From JAGDMS01 sp050015455 (GTDB lineage Bacteria; Desulfobacterota; Binatia; HRBIN30), in the NCBI GenBank assembly GCA_050015455.1, contig JBEKBJ010000006.1, forward strand, positions 1 through 64,000: 64,000 nt of DNA, given 5' to 3'. The notes below the pieces were generated by a model. The model ran no database searches. It was not told the DNA's origin and saw only the letters and a list, made by a program, of their open reading frames with translations. Below are positions 16,884-25,584 of this stretch, piece after piece. The stretch's first letter is position 1. Each line of letters starts with the position of its first letter. A program made the translations under genes and the position numbers.

Positions 16884-18295
16884 ATGATCAGCGGGAACGG
16901 GTCTGCACAAACGGAGTTCCTGCCGCAGGACTTTCCGCAGTACGAAGAGGAGCGGCGTCGACTGACGCAGCGCGGGGCCGCCACCGGTTGCCTGCTGGCG
17001 ATCGCCATCGCTCCGTCTTACGTCGTGACCGACTACTTCTTGTACCCACAGTACTTCTGCCCGCTCCTGGGCGCTCGCATGCTGTCCCTGTTGCTTGGCG
17101 CGGGTATTTGGGTCTTGCTGCGCCGGCCCAATGGGGCACGCCTGGCGAACACGCTGGTGACGACCTTGTGCATCGGACTGGGTTTGTTCAACTGTGCCGT
17201 TCCCGTCTACCTGCTGGGATACGATGTTCCGTATTATGTCACGTGCATGCTGGTGATCTGTGGGATCGCGTTCTTGCTGCCGTGGCGGGTATCGCAAGCT
17301 GCCGCCGTGACCGTGGGGCTGGGAGCGATGTACGTCGTTGCTTCCGTCTTGCACGGTGAGATCGATAACTGGTTCCTCCTTGCGTGTGAGGTGTCCCTCA
17401 TTGCCACCACCGCCGCGATTGCGCTTGGTGGGTGGGGGGGGGAGCGAGCGAGAAACTGCGCTGGCGGGAATTCTGTGTACGTGCTCACCTGAGAAGGACG
17501 TACGAAAGCAAGAGCGAGCTGGCCGTGGCACTGGCCGACAAAACCGCCAAGATCGAGGCCGTCAACCGCGACATGGAAGATCAGCTCTACGCCACCTCGC
17601 ATGATTTGCGCGCCCCGCTTATCAACGTCCAAGGATTCTCGCGTGAGCTGCAGATCGGGCTGGACCAGCTGCGCAATCGTAATGGGAGATCACCCGAGGT
17701 GGTTGCCGTCTTGAGCGATGTTGATGAGTCATTGCAGTTCATTTTGGCTGGGGTTGCGCGGCTGGACGCCCTGATGACGTCGTTGCTAGGCGTGTCGCGC
17801 ATCGCCACGCGGACCAATCCGACCGAACAGGTGGACTTGAACGCTCTTCTGCAAAAGCTGGCGCGCTCGGTCCAGTATCAGCTGGCGGACAAGAGCATCA
17901 CGCTCGCGGTCGAGTCGTTGCCGGTCGTCGTCGGAGACTCGGCCCGCCTGGGGCAGTTGTTCAGGAACCTCATTGACAACGCGATCAAGTACATGGGGGA
18001 CAACTGGGAACGCCGCGTCCACGTGGGCGTGCAGGCCGGGGCCGGCGAGCGTCGATTTTTCGTGCAGGACACGGGACCTGGCATCGCCAAAGAAGACCAG
18101 GAGCAAATCTTTCGGTTGTTTCGGCGGCTTCCGAACGCGGACTGTCCGGGTGAGGGGATCGGCCTGACCATGGTTCGCAAAATCGTGGAAAAACACGGCG
18201 GCCGTATTTGGGTGGAATCGACACCAGGAGCCGGAGCGACCTTCTGGTTCACCCTGGAGGCTTCGCAACCCACACCGATTGGAGGTTTCGAGTGA
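16884..18295 (+). pseudogene. Membrane sensor histidine kinase split by a frameshift at a G9 run
   Basis: The first frame (16884-17492) encodes several membrane helices, for example GCLLAIAIAPSYVVTDYFLY and NTLVTTLCIGLGLFNCAV. The second frame, open from about 17432 to 18295, encodes the kinase core: H-box SHDLRAPLINVQGFSREL, N-box RNLIDNAIKY, G1 DTGPGIA and G2 GEGIGLTMVRKIVEKHGG. Neither half is complete alone. The frames meet at nine consecutive G (17434-17442); ten G would join them into one protein of about 470 residues. Assembly error, a true mutation, phase variation or -1 slippage are all possible. The TGA overlaps the ATG of the next response regulator by one base, implying coupled translation. 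Confidence 0.8.
17434..17442 (+). repeat. Homopolymeric G9 tract in kinase gene
   Basis: Nine consecutive G lie at the exact junction where the two frames of the histidine kinase meet. Such tracts are slippage-prone in vivo and error-prone in sequencing. Confidence 0.9.
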
Positions 18296-18753
18296 TGCCC
18301 GAACGTAGGCCCGTCACTATTCTGCTCGTCGAGGACGACGATGGACACGCCAGGTTGCTGGAAAAGAACCTGCGCCGCGGCGGCGTGGTCAACCACCTCG
18401 CGCGCGTCGCCGATGGGCGGGAGGCGGTCGACTATGTTTCCCGCAACGGTCGCTACCAGGACGCCGTGCGCTACCCCTTTCCCGGGGTGGTGCTCCTTGA
18501 TGTGCGCATGCCACGACTCGACGGCTTCGAGGTCTTGGCATACCTCAAGCGCGATCCGGAGTTGATGAAGATTCCGGTGATCATGCTAACCTCCACCGAT
18601 AACCAGAACGAGATCAACCGTGCCTACGAGATGGGTGCGAATGGCTATGTCGTCAAGCCGGTGAGCGTCGAGTCTTTCATCGACCGTGTCGTGAAGCTGG
18701 GCATGTTCATTGAGATAATCGAGCTCGCGGAGAACGCCAATCTGAGACCGTAA
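18295..18753 (+). CDS. Response regulator, receiver-only (Rcp1-like)
   Basis: A 152-residue receiver of the Rcp1-like subclass that pairs with phytochrome-like or hybrid kinases. It has ILLVEDDDGHARLLEK, phospho-Asp in VVLLDVRMPRLDGFEVL, MLTSTDN, and Lys in YVVKPV. The RNGRYQDAVRYPFPGVVLLD insertion before the phospho-Asp is characteristic of this subclass. The ATG overlaps the kinase TGA (TGATG) with GGAGG nine bases upstream, and its own stop overlaps the next gene (TAATG). The three genes therefore form one coupled signalling unit. It has no DNA-binding domain. Confidence 0.92.
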   Translation: MPERRPVTILLVEDDDGHARLLEKNLRRGGVVNHLARVADGREAVDYVSRNGRYQDAVRYPFPGVVLLDVRMPRLDGFEVLAYLKRDPELMKIPVIMLTSTDNQNEINRAYEMGANGYVVKPVSVESFIDRVVKLGMFIEIIELAENANLRP

Positions 18754-20213
18754 TGTTGCCGTCAATGAGTGACATTCTTTTGGTAGAGGACGACCCTGGC
18801 CAGGCGCGCCTGGTGGCTAAGGTGCTGGCGCGTGCCGGCTACGGCATTGACCACGTGCCCGACGCCGCAGGCTGTTTGGAACGCGTGCGCCGGCAACCGC
18901 CGAGCCTGTTGCTGCTCGATCGCGGGCTGCCGGACTGCGATGGCTTCGATCTCTTGCGCACGTTGCGCGCTGAATTTCCCCAGGTTTGCGTCATCATGCT
19001 TACCGGAGCGGATGATGCTGCCGTTGCCGTCGACGCAATGCGCATCGGTGCAGCGGACTACGTCGTCAAGCGACTGGACCTCTCCCACCTCACGGATCTG
19101 CCTCTGGTGTTGGCCCGCAATCGCGAGCGGCTGCAACTGCTGCGCGAACACGAAGCGTTGAATCAGGCGGTGCGCGCCTCGGAAGAACGTTACCGGGAGC
19201 TGTTCGACAACGCCTCGGATGCGATATTTGTCTGTGACAATGACGGCCTGTTGCAGCAGGTGAACCGAGCCTTTCTGGACATCGTCGGCTGCACCCGCGA
19301 TGACGTCCAAGGCCGACAGCTCAACGACTTCCTGGCGCCTGCCAGCCCATCTCGTGTGCAAGCGCTCCGCGAGTGCAGTACATGCAGCGAACGACAATCG
19401 ACGGCTGAGATCCACCTACTCTCCAAGGCCGGCCCGCCGACAGTGTTGGAGGTCTCAACGCGCCCGATGCACGAGCATGGCGACGTGCGCGGCTTTCAAG
19501 GCGTGGGGCGAGACGTGACAGAGCAGCGCCGTATCGAGCAGATGAAAGCTGACTTTCTGGCGATGATCAGTCACGATATGAAAAACCCGGTGACCGTCAT
19601 CATCGGCTACACCGAAATCATGCTCAACGATACGGAAGCAGGCCCGGACTGGCGCGAGATGTTGGTGAGCATCGATTCCAGTGCCCGCGGGCTACTGCAC
19701 CTGATTATGAACTTCCTCGACCTCTCGAAGATCGAAGCAGGCGCGCTGCAGCTGCAGCGGACCGAGACAGACATCAATGAGGTGGTGCAGCATGTCATCC
19801 AGTACGAGCGGCCGCTGGCGCAGGCGAAGAAGATTCGGATGATCGAAAGGCTGCAGCCGATCCCGTCGGTACAGGTCGACCGCTCGCAGATGGAGCGCGT
19901 CTTCATCAACCTGATCGGGAATGCCATCAAGTTCACACCACGTGGGGGGTGCGTCTCCGTCGAGACCTCCTGTCCAAATGGCGTGCTTGAAGTGCGCATC
20001 AGTGACACCGGCCCCGGGATTTCAGCAGAGCAGTTGCCACAGCTGTTCCGCAAGTACCAGCGCTTGTCGTGCGCCGGTCAGACCGAGGGTACCGGGCTGG
20101 GTCTCTTCATAGCGAAATCCATGGTCGAGGCGCACGGAGGCCGGGTACGGGTGGAGAACCGCCTCAGTGCCGGCGCGACCTTTGTCGTGTCATTGTTGGT
20201 CGGCCACGATTAG
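18753..20213 (+). CDS. Hybrid signalling protein: receiver-PAS-histidine kinase
   Basis: A 486-residue soluble protein. Residues 1-125 form a receiver (ILLVEDDPGQARLV, phospho-Asp in LLLLDRGLPDCDGFDLL, Lys in YVVKRLD). Residues 140-260 form a PAS domain (RYRELFDNASDAIFV, ending in GRDVTEQRRIEQMK). Residues 262-486 form the kinase: H-box MISHDMKNPVTVIIGYTE, N-box NLIGNAIKFTP, G1 DTGPGIS, G2 GTGLGLFIAKSMVEAHGG. The N-terminal receiver can accept phosphate from, or pass it to, the upstream kinase/regulator pair. It has no membrane segment. Its start overlaps the upstream stop by one base (TAATG). Confidence 0.93.
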   Translation: MLPSMSDILLVEDDPGQARLVAKVLARAGYGIDHVPDAAGCLERVRRQPPSLLLLDRGLPDCDGFDLLRTLRAEFPQVCVIMLTGADDAAVAVDAMRIGAADYVVKRLDLSHLTDLPLVLARNRERLQLLREHEALNQAVRASEERYRELFDNASDAIFVCDNDGLLQQVNRAFLDIVGCTRDDVQGRQLNDFLAPASPSRVQALRECSTCSERQSTAEIHLLSKAGPPTVLEVSTRPMHEHGDVRGFQGVGRDVTEQRRIEQMKADFLAMISHDMKNPVTVIIGYTEIMLNDTEAGPDWREMLVSIDSSARGLLHLIMNFLDLSKIEAGALQLQRTETDINEVVQHVIQYERPLAQAKKIRMIERLQPIPSVQVDRSQMERVFINLIGNAIKFTPRGGCVSVETSCPNGVLEVRISDTGPGISAEQLPQLFRKYQRLSCAGQTEGTGLGLFIAKSMVEAHGGRVRVENRLSAGATFVVSLLVGHD

Positions 20214-20260
20214 TGCCGGGAAGAACCGCAGTCTAACCATCCGATCATAAAGATATTGTA

Positions 20261-20881
20261 CTACTGATCGCCCATTGCGGTGTAGGCGAAGCACTCAAGC
20301 GGCTGCGCCAGCTGTATGGTGGCCCCGGCCGTGGCGATTTCTTCGAAATGACAGCGCGCCTTTTCCAAACGCTCGGCGTCCGCCCAGTGCGAGAACCATC
20401 CTAGCACCAGTGGATCGTCGAACCCGTGAAATACCACTGTGGCGAGATGGCCGCCCTGACTGGAGAGCGCCTTCCATAGTCTCTCATCTGCGTCGTGCGA
20501 CAGCTCTGCGTGGGCAGCGAGACGGACGACAACGTTAATCGCTACGGCGCCCGGGGCGAGATCAAGTCCCTTGACCGAAGTCACCGGGCCGCTCAACTCC
20601 GCGATCAAGCGCCGCGGTGCGGCGCTCAGCGCGGCGCGTGCGCGCCGCTGCAAGGGTGTTCCCTGCAGATGCTGGCGGGCGCCCTCGAGTGCCTTCTTGC
20701 TTTCCCATTCCGAGTACACCAAGCGCTGCAACGGCGCGGTCAGGCCCTGGTACAGACGGTGGGTGACGTATCCTTGTTTGCGCCGCAGGATCTGCCAAGC
20801 CTCGCGCTCGTATTGGGCTCGGGTTGGTTCGGCGCCAGGGTTGATGGTCATGGTGAGGAATTCGGCGATCGGTCGTTTCAT
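20261..20881 (-). CDS. Tandem dimeric alpha/beta-barrel (ABM monooxygenase-like) protein
   Basis: A 206-residue protein that appears to contain two related ferredoxin-like halves of the antibiotic-biosynthesis-monooxygenase / stress-responsive barrel type. The first has EAWQILRRKQGYVTHRLYQGL and LQRLVYSEWESKKALEGA. The second has ERLWKALSSQGGHLATVVFHGF and PLVLGWFSHWADAERLEKA. The paired pattern (Gly, hydrophobic strand, W-x3-A/E) is the family hallmark. Substrate is unknown; members act on quinones, haem or small aromatics without added cofactor. It is divergent from the SLOG-type gene at 20971. Confidence 0.7.
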   Translation of the reverse strand: MKRPIAEFLTMTINPGAEPTRAQYEREAWQILRRKQGYVTHRLYQGLTAPLQRLVYSEWESKKALEGARQHLQGTPLQRRARAALSAAPRRLIAELSGPVTSVKGLDLAPGAVAINVVVRLAAHAELSHDADERLWKALSSQGGHLATVVFHGFDDPLVLGWFSHWADAERLEKARCHFEEIATAGATIQLAQPLECFAYTAMGDQ

Positions 20882-20970
20882 GTGCTCACGATCGCCTTTT
20901 CGGGCCTGAACTGCAAGACATGGGTTTCGGGCGCTGCTGGCTGCTGTACAATGCGGCCTGGAGGTGAATC

Positions 20971-21450
20971 ATGCCACAACGACGGATCCAGATTGCCGTC
21001 ATCGGTGGAGGTTCCTGCTCACAACAAGTGCGCCAGCTGGCCGAAGAAGTGGGCTCCGAGGTCGCCCGCCGCGGCGCCATTCTGATCTGCGGTGGACTCG
21101 GTGGTGTAATGGAGGCGGCAGCGTGCGGCGCACGCAGTGCCGGTGGGCTGACGGTGGGCATCATCCCCGCCTACGATGCCGCCAGTGCTAGCCGTTGGCT
21201 CAATGTGGTCATTGCAACCGGGTTCGGACACGGGCGCAACGTGATTGTCGCGGCGAGCGGCGATGCAGTCATCGGCTTGCCAGGCGAGCACGGCACAGCA
21301 TCCGAGATCGCACTCGCCCTGACCTTGGGGCGTCGCGTGATTGGTTTGAAGGCATGGGAAAACTACCCCGGGGTGATCCCGGCACGGTCAGCCCACGAAG
21401 CGGTCGACAAGGCGATGGCTCCAGCCGTCGCCAGTGGAAGTCAAAGCTGA
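20971..21450 (+). CDS. SLOG/LOG-like TIGR00725-type protein
   Basis: A 159-residue Rossmann-like protein of the LOG/DprA (SLOG) superfamily. It begins QIAVIGGGSCS, has CGGLGGVMEAAACGA for nucleotide binding and carries GEHGTASEIALAL where LOG proteins have PGGxGTxxE. The altered second motif is typical of the TIGR00725 group, whose substrate is uncertain; cytokinin-type phosphoribohydrolase activity should not be assumed. GGAGG lies about seven bases before the ATG. The 3' end overlaps the convergent cyclo-ligase-like gene by 10 bp. Confidence 0.85.
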   Translation: MPQRRIQIAVIGGGSCSQQVRQLAEEVGSEVARRGAILICGGLGGVMEAAACGARSAGGLTVGIIPAYDAASASRWLNVVIATGFGHGRNVIVAASGDAVIGLPGEHGTASEIALALTLGRRVIGLKAWENYPGVIPARSAHEAVDKAMAPAVASGSQS

Positions 21451-22178
21451 CGCGGCGTCGGCGCGCCGCGCACCTCGCGTTTGCCCTTGCGCAGCAGGGG
21501 GATGGACAGGATCTTCTCTTCCTGCAGAATCTCCCAGATCACACCGCGTGGCCGCGGGTGCAAGCTGGGCGCCGCGATGACCCGCTCCGGCGTGATGAGA
21601 AAATCGACCGGAATGTCGTGTCCGCGCATGGGCAGTCGTTCATCGACGATCTGCACCGGGTGCACCGTGGTCAGGATCGGCGTGTACTCGCGGATTTTCC
21701 CATCGCTGCGCAGAAGCGCGTATTCGAGGTCACCATAACCGTCGCCGCCTCCCAGTCGCCCGCCCTGCCGGGTGACAGCTACCGACCCACACACCACCAA
21801 ATCGATCGGCCGCATTTCCTGTGGCGGCATGAAGCGCCCGAACTGTATGGCGCCGCGCAGGCTGCCCACGCGGTAGATCTTGGCGCCGAGCCTTTCCGGA
21901 TCGAGTTCGATGAAACAACGGTCGTTGCGCAGCCCCGGCGTCCCGATGTAGACGATCTTGCCCTGACGCAACGCCGCACGCCGGATCGGCAGCTGCGGCG
22001 CATCACAGTTGATCTTGATGGCTCTCGCTCGCTTCCACATCGGCAGATCGCAGAGCAACTTCGCCGCGTGCTCCGAGCCTACGAAATTGGGGATGCGCCC
22101 GTCTACTCCGGGAAAGCGCGCCACGCCGGCGAGCATGAGTCGCGTGCGCACTTTCTGGCGAACCTCATCCTTGGTCAT
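21441..22178 (-). CDS. 5-formyltetrahydrofolate cyclo-ligase-like protein
   Basis: A 245-residue protein of the MTHFS superfamily, of the type related to MTHFSD. Evidence is the N-terminal helix MTKDEVRQKVRTRL, the VYIGTPGLRN and QFGRFMPPQ segments, and the motif GGGDGYGDLEYALL, corresponding to the phosphate-binding GxGxGYxDxE loop. Classic enzymes convert 5-formyl-THF to 5,10-methenyl-THF with ATP; activity of this branch is less certain. The Met at 22178 begins the family helix; 26 upstream codons overlap trmI and are excluded. Last gene of a minus-strand run containing ttuB-like, ttuA-like and trmI genes. Confidence 0.78.
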   Translation of the reverse strand: MTKDEVRQKVRTRLMLAGVARFPGVDGRIPNFVGSEHAAKLLCDLPMWKRARAIKINCDAPQLPIRRAALRQGKIVYIGTPGLRNDRCFIELDPERLGAKIYRVGSLRGAIQFGRFMPPQEMRPIDLVVCGSVAVTRQGGRLGGGDGYGDLEYALLRSDGKIREYTPILTTVHPVQIVDERLPMRGHDIPVDFLITPERVIAAPSLHPRPRGVIWEILQEEKILSIPLLRKGKREVRGAPTPRQL

Positions 22179-22206
22179 GGGGGATGATTCGGGCGCAAAC
22201 CCGGTA

Positions 22207-23037
22207 CTACAAGGCCGCGCTGGAGTCAACGCGTTGGTGCAACGACGCCTCGGCAACGCGGCGCGCCACCACGATGAACCCAGTGTGCCCGATCATGCGG
22301 TGCTCCGGGCGGATGCTGAGGTTCTTCACATGCCAGAAGCGGATCAACGTCTCGAACGAGCTAATCGCGGCGAATCCGCCGTGTGCCCGCAACCCGTCAA
22401 CGAACTGCTTCACCTGCATCACCGTCGGTACGTATCCGACGATGAGACCGCCCCGGCGCAGGGTCTCGGCTGCGGCCGTAAGCAGATGCCACGGCTCGGC
22501 AATGTCCACGGTCATGCGGTCGACATCGCGTTCCTCGATTCCGGTGAGCGCATCCGCCACCTTTACCGTCCAGTTCGGTGCCGGCCCGTAGAACTGCCGC
22601 ACGTTGCTCTGCGCCATCTCCGCGAAATCAGAGCGCGCCTCATACGAGATCACACGGCCCTGTGGGCCGACTGCCCGCAGCAGCGCCATGCTCAAGGCCC
22701 CCGGTCCCGCACCCACCTCGACCACAGTCGCGCCTGGATAGATATCGCCCCACAGCAGCAGCGGACCAATGTCCTTGGGATAGATGACCTGAGCGCGGCG
22801 CGGCAGGTTGGGGATAAGCTGGGCGAAACTGGGCCGCAAAATCAAGAAGCCTTCCCTGCCTGTGTTGTAAACCATCTGTCCCTCTTCAAGGCCGATCAGG
22901 TGATCCGCCTGCATGCTGCCGCCGCGGATGTGCACGCGGCCTCCGGGACGGAGCACGCGCAGGTACTCGCGCTCCTTCGAATCGATGAACAGTACGGCAT
23001 CGCCCGCCTGCAGCCGGGCGCCTTCCGATCGCTCCAT
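22207..23037 (-). CDS. trmI: tRNA (adenine-58-N1)-methyltransferase
   Basis: A 276-residue class I SAM methyltransferase of the TrmI family, which makes m1A58 in the T-loop of tRNA. The N-terminal barrel includes HIRGGSMQADHLIGLEEGQ. The SAM motif is VVEVGAGPGALSMALLRAVGP, followed by VISYEARSDFAEMAQ and the catalytic-region segment DRMTVDIAEPWHLL. Late motifs VGYVPTVMQVKQFV and MIGHTGFIVVARR match the family end. It lies 18 bp downstream of the TtuA-like gene and 28 bp upstream of the cyclo-ligase-like gene, all on the minus strand. In Thermus, m1A58 and s2T54 formation are functionally linked, which fits this arrangement. Confidence 0.9.
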   Translation of the reverse strand: MERSEGARLQAGDAVLFIDSKEREYLRVLRPGGRVHIRGGSMQADHLIGLEEGQMVYNTGREGFLILRPSFAQLIPNLPRRAQVIYPKDIGPLLLWGDIYPGATVVEVGAGPGALSMALLRAVGPQGRVISYEARSDFAEMAQSNVRQFYGPAPNWTVKVADALTGIEERDVDRMTVDIAEPWHLLTAAAETLRRGGLIVGYVPTVMQVKQFVDGLRAHGGFAAISSFETLIRFWHVKNLSIRPEHRMIGHTGFIVVARRVAEASLHQRVDSSAAL

Positions 23038-23055
23038 TCCAGACCCCTGTAGTGG

Positions 23056-23994
23056 TTAGTAACTCTCGTCCGCGCTGTGAGCCGTGGCGTGCCGCTGCCG
23101 CTTCGCTTCAACTTCCCGTAGCAGGCCGCAGAGTGCACACACGCTGCCAAAGGCGGGCGCGCCACAACGCGCACACGTCTGCGGCGCGCCGTCAGAATGG
23201 CCCGCGAAGACCGCACGGCCGCTACGCAGAAACTCCTGCACGAAGGCGAGCTTCGTCCCCGGCATCACCGCCTCCAGACGGTTGAGCACATCCTTGTAAA
23301 CTAGTTGCGTTGCACCAACACTATTCGGACACTCCTCAATGATGTAGTCGATGCCGCAGAAAAAAGCGTAGACGGCAGTCTCATATTCGCTGATGCGGAA
23401 CAGCGGCTTGACCTTGCGCACGAAACGTTCGTGCGTCGATTCCATCACCGGGTGCTGCTTGGCAAGATGACGCACCTGCCAACGTAACACGTTTCCGAGC
23501 AGGCGCGCAGCTTCATCATCCAGGTTGTGCCCGGTGGCGAGCACCGGGAACCCATGTTCGAACGCGAGACGATCGAAATAATGGCGTTTGATGATGCCGC
23601 ATGCCGCGCAAGCCGGCCGATGCGTGGAGGCGGCGACCGTTGGGATCGCCACCCCTTCTTCTTCGAGGCGGACCGTGATCAAGCGCAACCCACGGGCGCG
23701 CGCAAATGCCTCGGCTTTCGCCGTCGATGCCTGCGAGTACGCGCCGATGCCCAAAGCCAGATGCATCCCGGTGGTGCGGAAGCCGAGTTCGACCAGAATG
23801 TCCCACAATGCCAGGCTGTCTTTGCCGCCAGAGACCGCCACCAACACTTCCTCATCGCGGGTGAACATGCGTTGCTTTTCGATCGCACGTTCCACCTGGC
23901 GTCGTAGAGAGAAGATGAAGCAGCCACGGCAGAAAGCGGAGTTGTGCTGGCGAATGTTAACCTCCGCCTTGCCCTGGCAGCGCTTGCACTTCAT
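23056..23994 (-). CDS. ttuA: TtuA-type tRNA thiouridine synthetase
   Basis: A 312-residue ATP-dependent thiolase of the TtcA/TtuA group. It has an N-terminal zinc finger (CKRCQGKAEV, FCRGCF), the PP-loop VAVSGGKDSLALWD, and CAACGIIKR plus a later single Cys (EECPN), the set that binds an Fe-S cluster. TGHNLDDEA and a C-terminal zinc knuckle (CARCGAP, CALCG) follow. The two zinc sites mark TtuA (s2T54) rather than TtcA (s2C32). The upstream gene encodes a TtuB-like sulfur carrier ending in Gly-Gly, and trmI follows immediately. The ATG at 23994 is chosen over a TTG five codons earlier that overlaps the upstream stop. Confidence 0.88.
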   Translation of the reverse strand: MKCKRCQGKAEVNIRQHNSAFCRGCFIFSLRRQVERAIEKQRMFTRDEEVLVAVSGGKDSLALWDILVELGFRTTGMHLALGIGAYSQASTAKAEAFARARGLRLITVRLEEEGVAIPTVAASTHRPACAACGIIKRHYFDRLAFEHGFPVLATGHNLDDEAARLLGNVLRWQVRHLAKQHPVMESTHERFVRKVKPLFRISEYETAVYAFFCGIDYIIEECPNSVGATQLVYKDVLNRLEAVMPGTKLAFVQEFLRSGRAVFAGHSDGAPQTCARCGAPAFGSVCALCGLLREVEAKRQRHATAHSADESY

Positions 23995-24005
23995 GTTCGC
24001 CTCTT

Positions 24006-24200
24006 TCAACCGCCGGAGATGACGTTGCGAATTTCGATCGCTTCGTCCGCTTCAATGAACTCGCTGTCGCAGATCAGCTCGTTGCCACGAATGACCATGA
24101 CGGTCCCCGGCAAGAGCCCGAGATGCTGGAGAATGTCACTCACGCGGCGACGGCCGTCCAGCTCGATCTGCTTGTGCTGGGGCGCTAACGTGATGCGCAT
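24006..24200 (-). CDS. ttuB: Ubiquitin-like sulfur carrier (TtuB/ThiS/MoaD family)
   Basis: A 64-residue beta-grasp protein that ends NVISGG; the C-terminal Gly-Gly is adenylated and thiocarboxylated in this family. Internal features are ITLAPQHKQIELDGRRRVSDILQHLGL and VMVIRGNELI. Directly upstream of ttuA with 11 bp between them, it most likely carries sulfur for s2T54 formation; MoaD or ThiS roles are less likely because no moa or thi genes are present. The Met at 24200 is preferred over one ten codons upstream. No activating E1-like gene is seen in the window, so it must be elsewhere. Confidence 0.82.
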   Translation of the reverse strand: MRITLAPQHKQIELDGRRRVSDILQHLGLLPGTVMVIRGNELICDSEFIEADEAIEIRNVISGG

Positions 24201-24284
24201 GCGAGGAGGCGACAATAGGGAAAGACACATAGCGAGTCAACGCACCGCCGCGCCTGCAACCCAATGAGCACTGTCGTGAGGACA

Positions 24285-24863
24285 TCAAAACAGGCTCAAG
24301 AAGCTGGTCAGGATCCGGTAGGTCAGGCCCCAGATTGTGTGGCCTCGATAGACGAAGGCGCTGTACTCCATTTCTTGACCGGCGAGCGTTAAGCGGAGAC
24401 TCCCCCGCGCTTCGTCTTGGCGCAAGAAGGGCAGCGGCACCCACACAGCACTCTCGACCTCCTGCGCGTTCAGCCTCAGGTCTACGGGAGCGGTTAGGGC
24501 GAACACGAACGGACTGACGATTACATTCAGCCGCTGCATCCCGCCGGTACGTAGCTCATCGAGGCGTCCGAGCATCTGGCCGTGCGCAACGAGGTCTATT
24601 CCCACTTCTTCGCGCGTCTCACGCGCTACGGTCGTTACTAGATCGACATCGGACGGATGCTGCCGCCCTCCCGGCAATGCCATGTGTCCGGACCAGGGAT
24701 CGCCGGGCCGCTGCGAGCGGCGAATTGCCACAAATTCCACTCCATCTTCGCCGTCTCGCAGGATCAATGCAACCGCGGCCCGCACGCCACCATTCGCTTC
24801 CAGCGCCACGGGGAGATATACGGACAGACGCTCTCGGATGAGATCGATCCGCATGCCGAACAA
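24285..24863 (-). CDS. NUDIX hydrolase, CoA pyrophosphatase-like
   Basis: A 192-residue NUDIX protein of the CoA pyrophosphatase (NudL/PCD1) type. The upstream UPF0035-like segment FVAIRRSQRPGDPWSGHMALPGG precedes the NUDIX box, whose catalytic core reads ARETREEVGIDL. Family members hydrolyse CoA or acyl-CoA to phosphopantetheine and 3',5'-ADP. A second Met three codons in (24854) is a possible start. It lies 84 bp upstream of the ttuB-like gene on the same strand, so co-transcription is possible but not certain. Confidence 0.87.
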   Translation of the reverse strand: MFGMRIDLIRERLSVYLPVALEANGGVRAAVALILRDGEDGVEFVAIRRSQRPGDPWSGHMALPGGRQHPSDVDLVTTVARETREEVGIDLVAHGQMLGRLDELRTGGMQRLNVIVSPFVFALTAPVDLRLNAQEVESAVWVPLPFLRQDEARGSLRLTLAGQEMEYSAFVYRGHTIWGLTYRILTSFLSLF

Positions 24864-24950
24864 AATCTTAGGACTTTAGCAAGCCCAGCGCTAGCGGTTC
24901 GTGTCTCGAAGGACGTTTTCTTCCGCAGCTGCTCGACGCCAGCCCCGTTC

Positions 24951-25424
24951 TCAGTCGAGCGCGTGAGGATCAGCACGGGCGATCAGGGCGCGCAGATCCT
25001 CGCAATGCGCCGCTTCTTCCCGGCACAGCATCTCGAAGAGCCCGGCCGTCTTTGGGAAGAGTTCGGCAAAATGCATAGCCAGCTCACGAAAACGTTGCAC
25101 CGCTACCCGATGAGCCTCCAAGTCCTGGACCAGCCGAGCCCAATGGTTCAAAGCTCCCCGCGCCGGTGGTTCGGGAGCGACGGGTGGAACCGGCGCGCCG
25201 GCCGCCTCGATTGTTTGCTGCAACCGGCGCCGCTGCCCCTCTTCGTCCGCCGCCAACCGCTTCAGCGCTTCAGCGCTCTGCGGTTGCGGCGCCATTTCGG
25301 CATGTCGCAGCAAGTGTGCCGCCCGCCGAGCGCAATCGAGATACGATTGCCGCAATGCGACCGCCAATTGTTCGGTGGCCGCGGCAGACCCGCCGATTAC
25401 GAGACGAGATAGTCTATTGAACAT
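24951..25424 (-). CDS. Ferritin-like domain protein
   Basis: A 157-residue, mostly helical protein. Helices carry Glu/His spaced as in four-helix ferritin-like proteins: LRQSYLDCARRAAHLLRHAE, LAADEEGQRRRLQQTI, LVQDLEAHRVAVQRFRELAMHF and LCREEAAHCEDLRALI with an ExxH pattern. A Pro-rich linker (APVPPVAPEPPARG) sits between helices 2 and 3. Metal binding is plausible, but an iron-storage or oxidase role is not established. The Met at 25424 is chosen because the 23 upstream codons are not family-like. Confidence 0.6.
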   Translation of the reverse strand: MFNRLSRLVIGGSAAATEQLAVALRQSYLDCARRAAHLLRHAEMAPQPQSAEALKRLAADEEGQRRRLQQTIEAAGAPVPPVAPEPPARGALNHWARLVQDLEAHRVAVQRFRELAMHFAELFPKTAGLFEMLCREEAAHCEDLRALIARADPHALD

Positions 25425-25533
25425 GCCTATGACAGCGGCGCAACCGTAGTGCGATGTGCCGTTCCTGTCAAGCAGGCTGGGTGCAGAGCGCACAAATGGT
25501 TGGTTGGCGGTCGGCCCACGCTACGGCTGAGGG

Positions 25534-25562
25534 TTTAAGTGTCGTTAGATTTTCGCTATACA
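25534..25562 (+). promoter_or_regulatory. Predicted sigma-70 promoter for rpoZ
   Basis: TTTAAG (25534-25539) and TATACA (25557-25562) are separated by 17 bp, 22 bp before the rpoZ ATG. The -10 is good and the -35 is weak. Confidence 0.45.
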
Positions 25563-25584
25563 AGAGAAATTAGAGGGAGACGAA

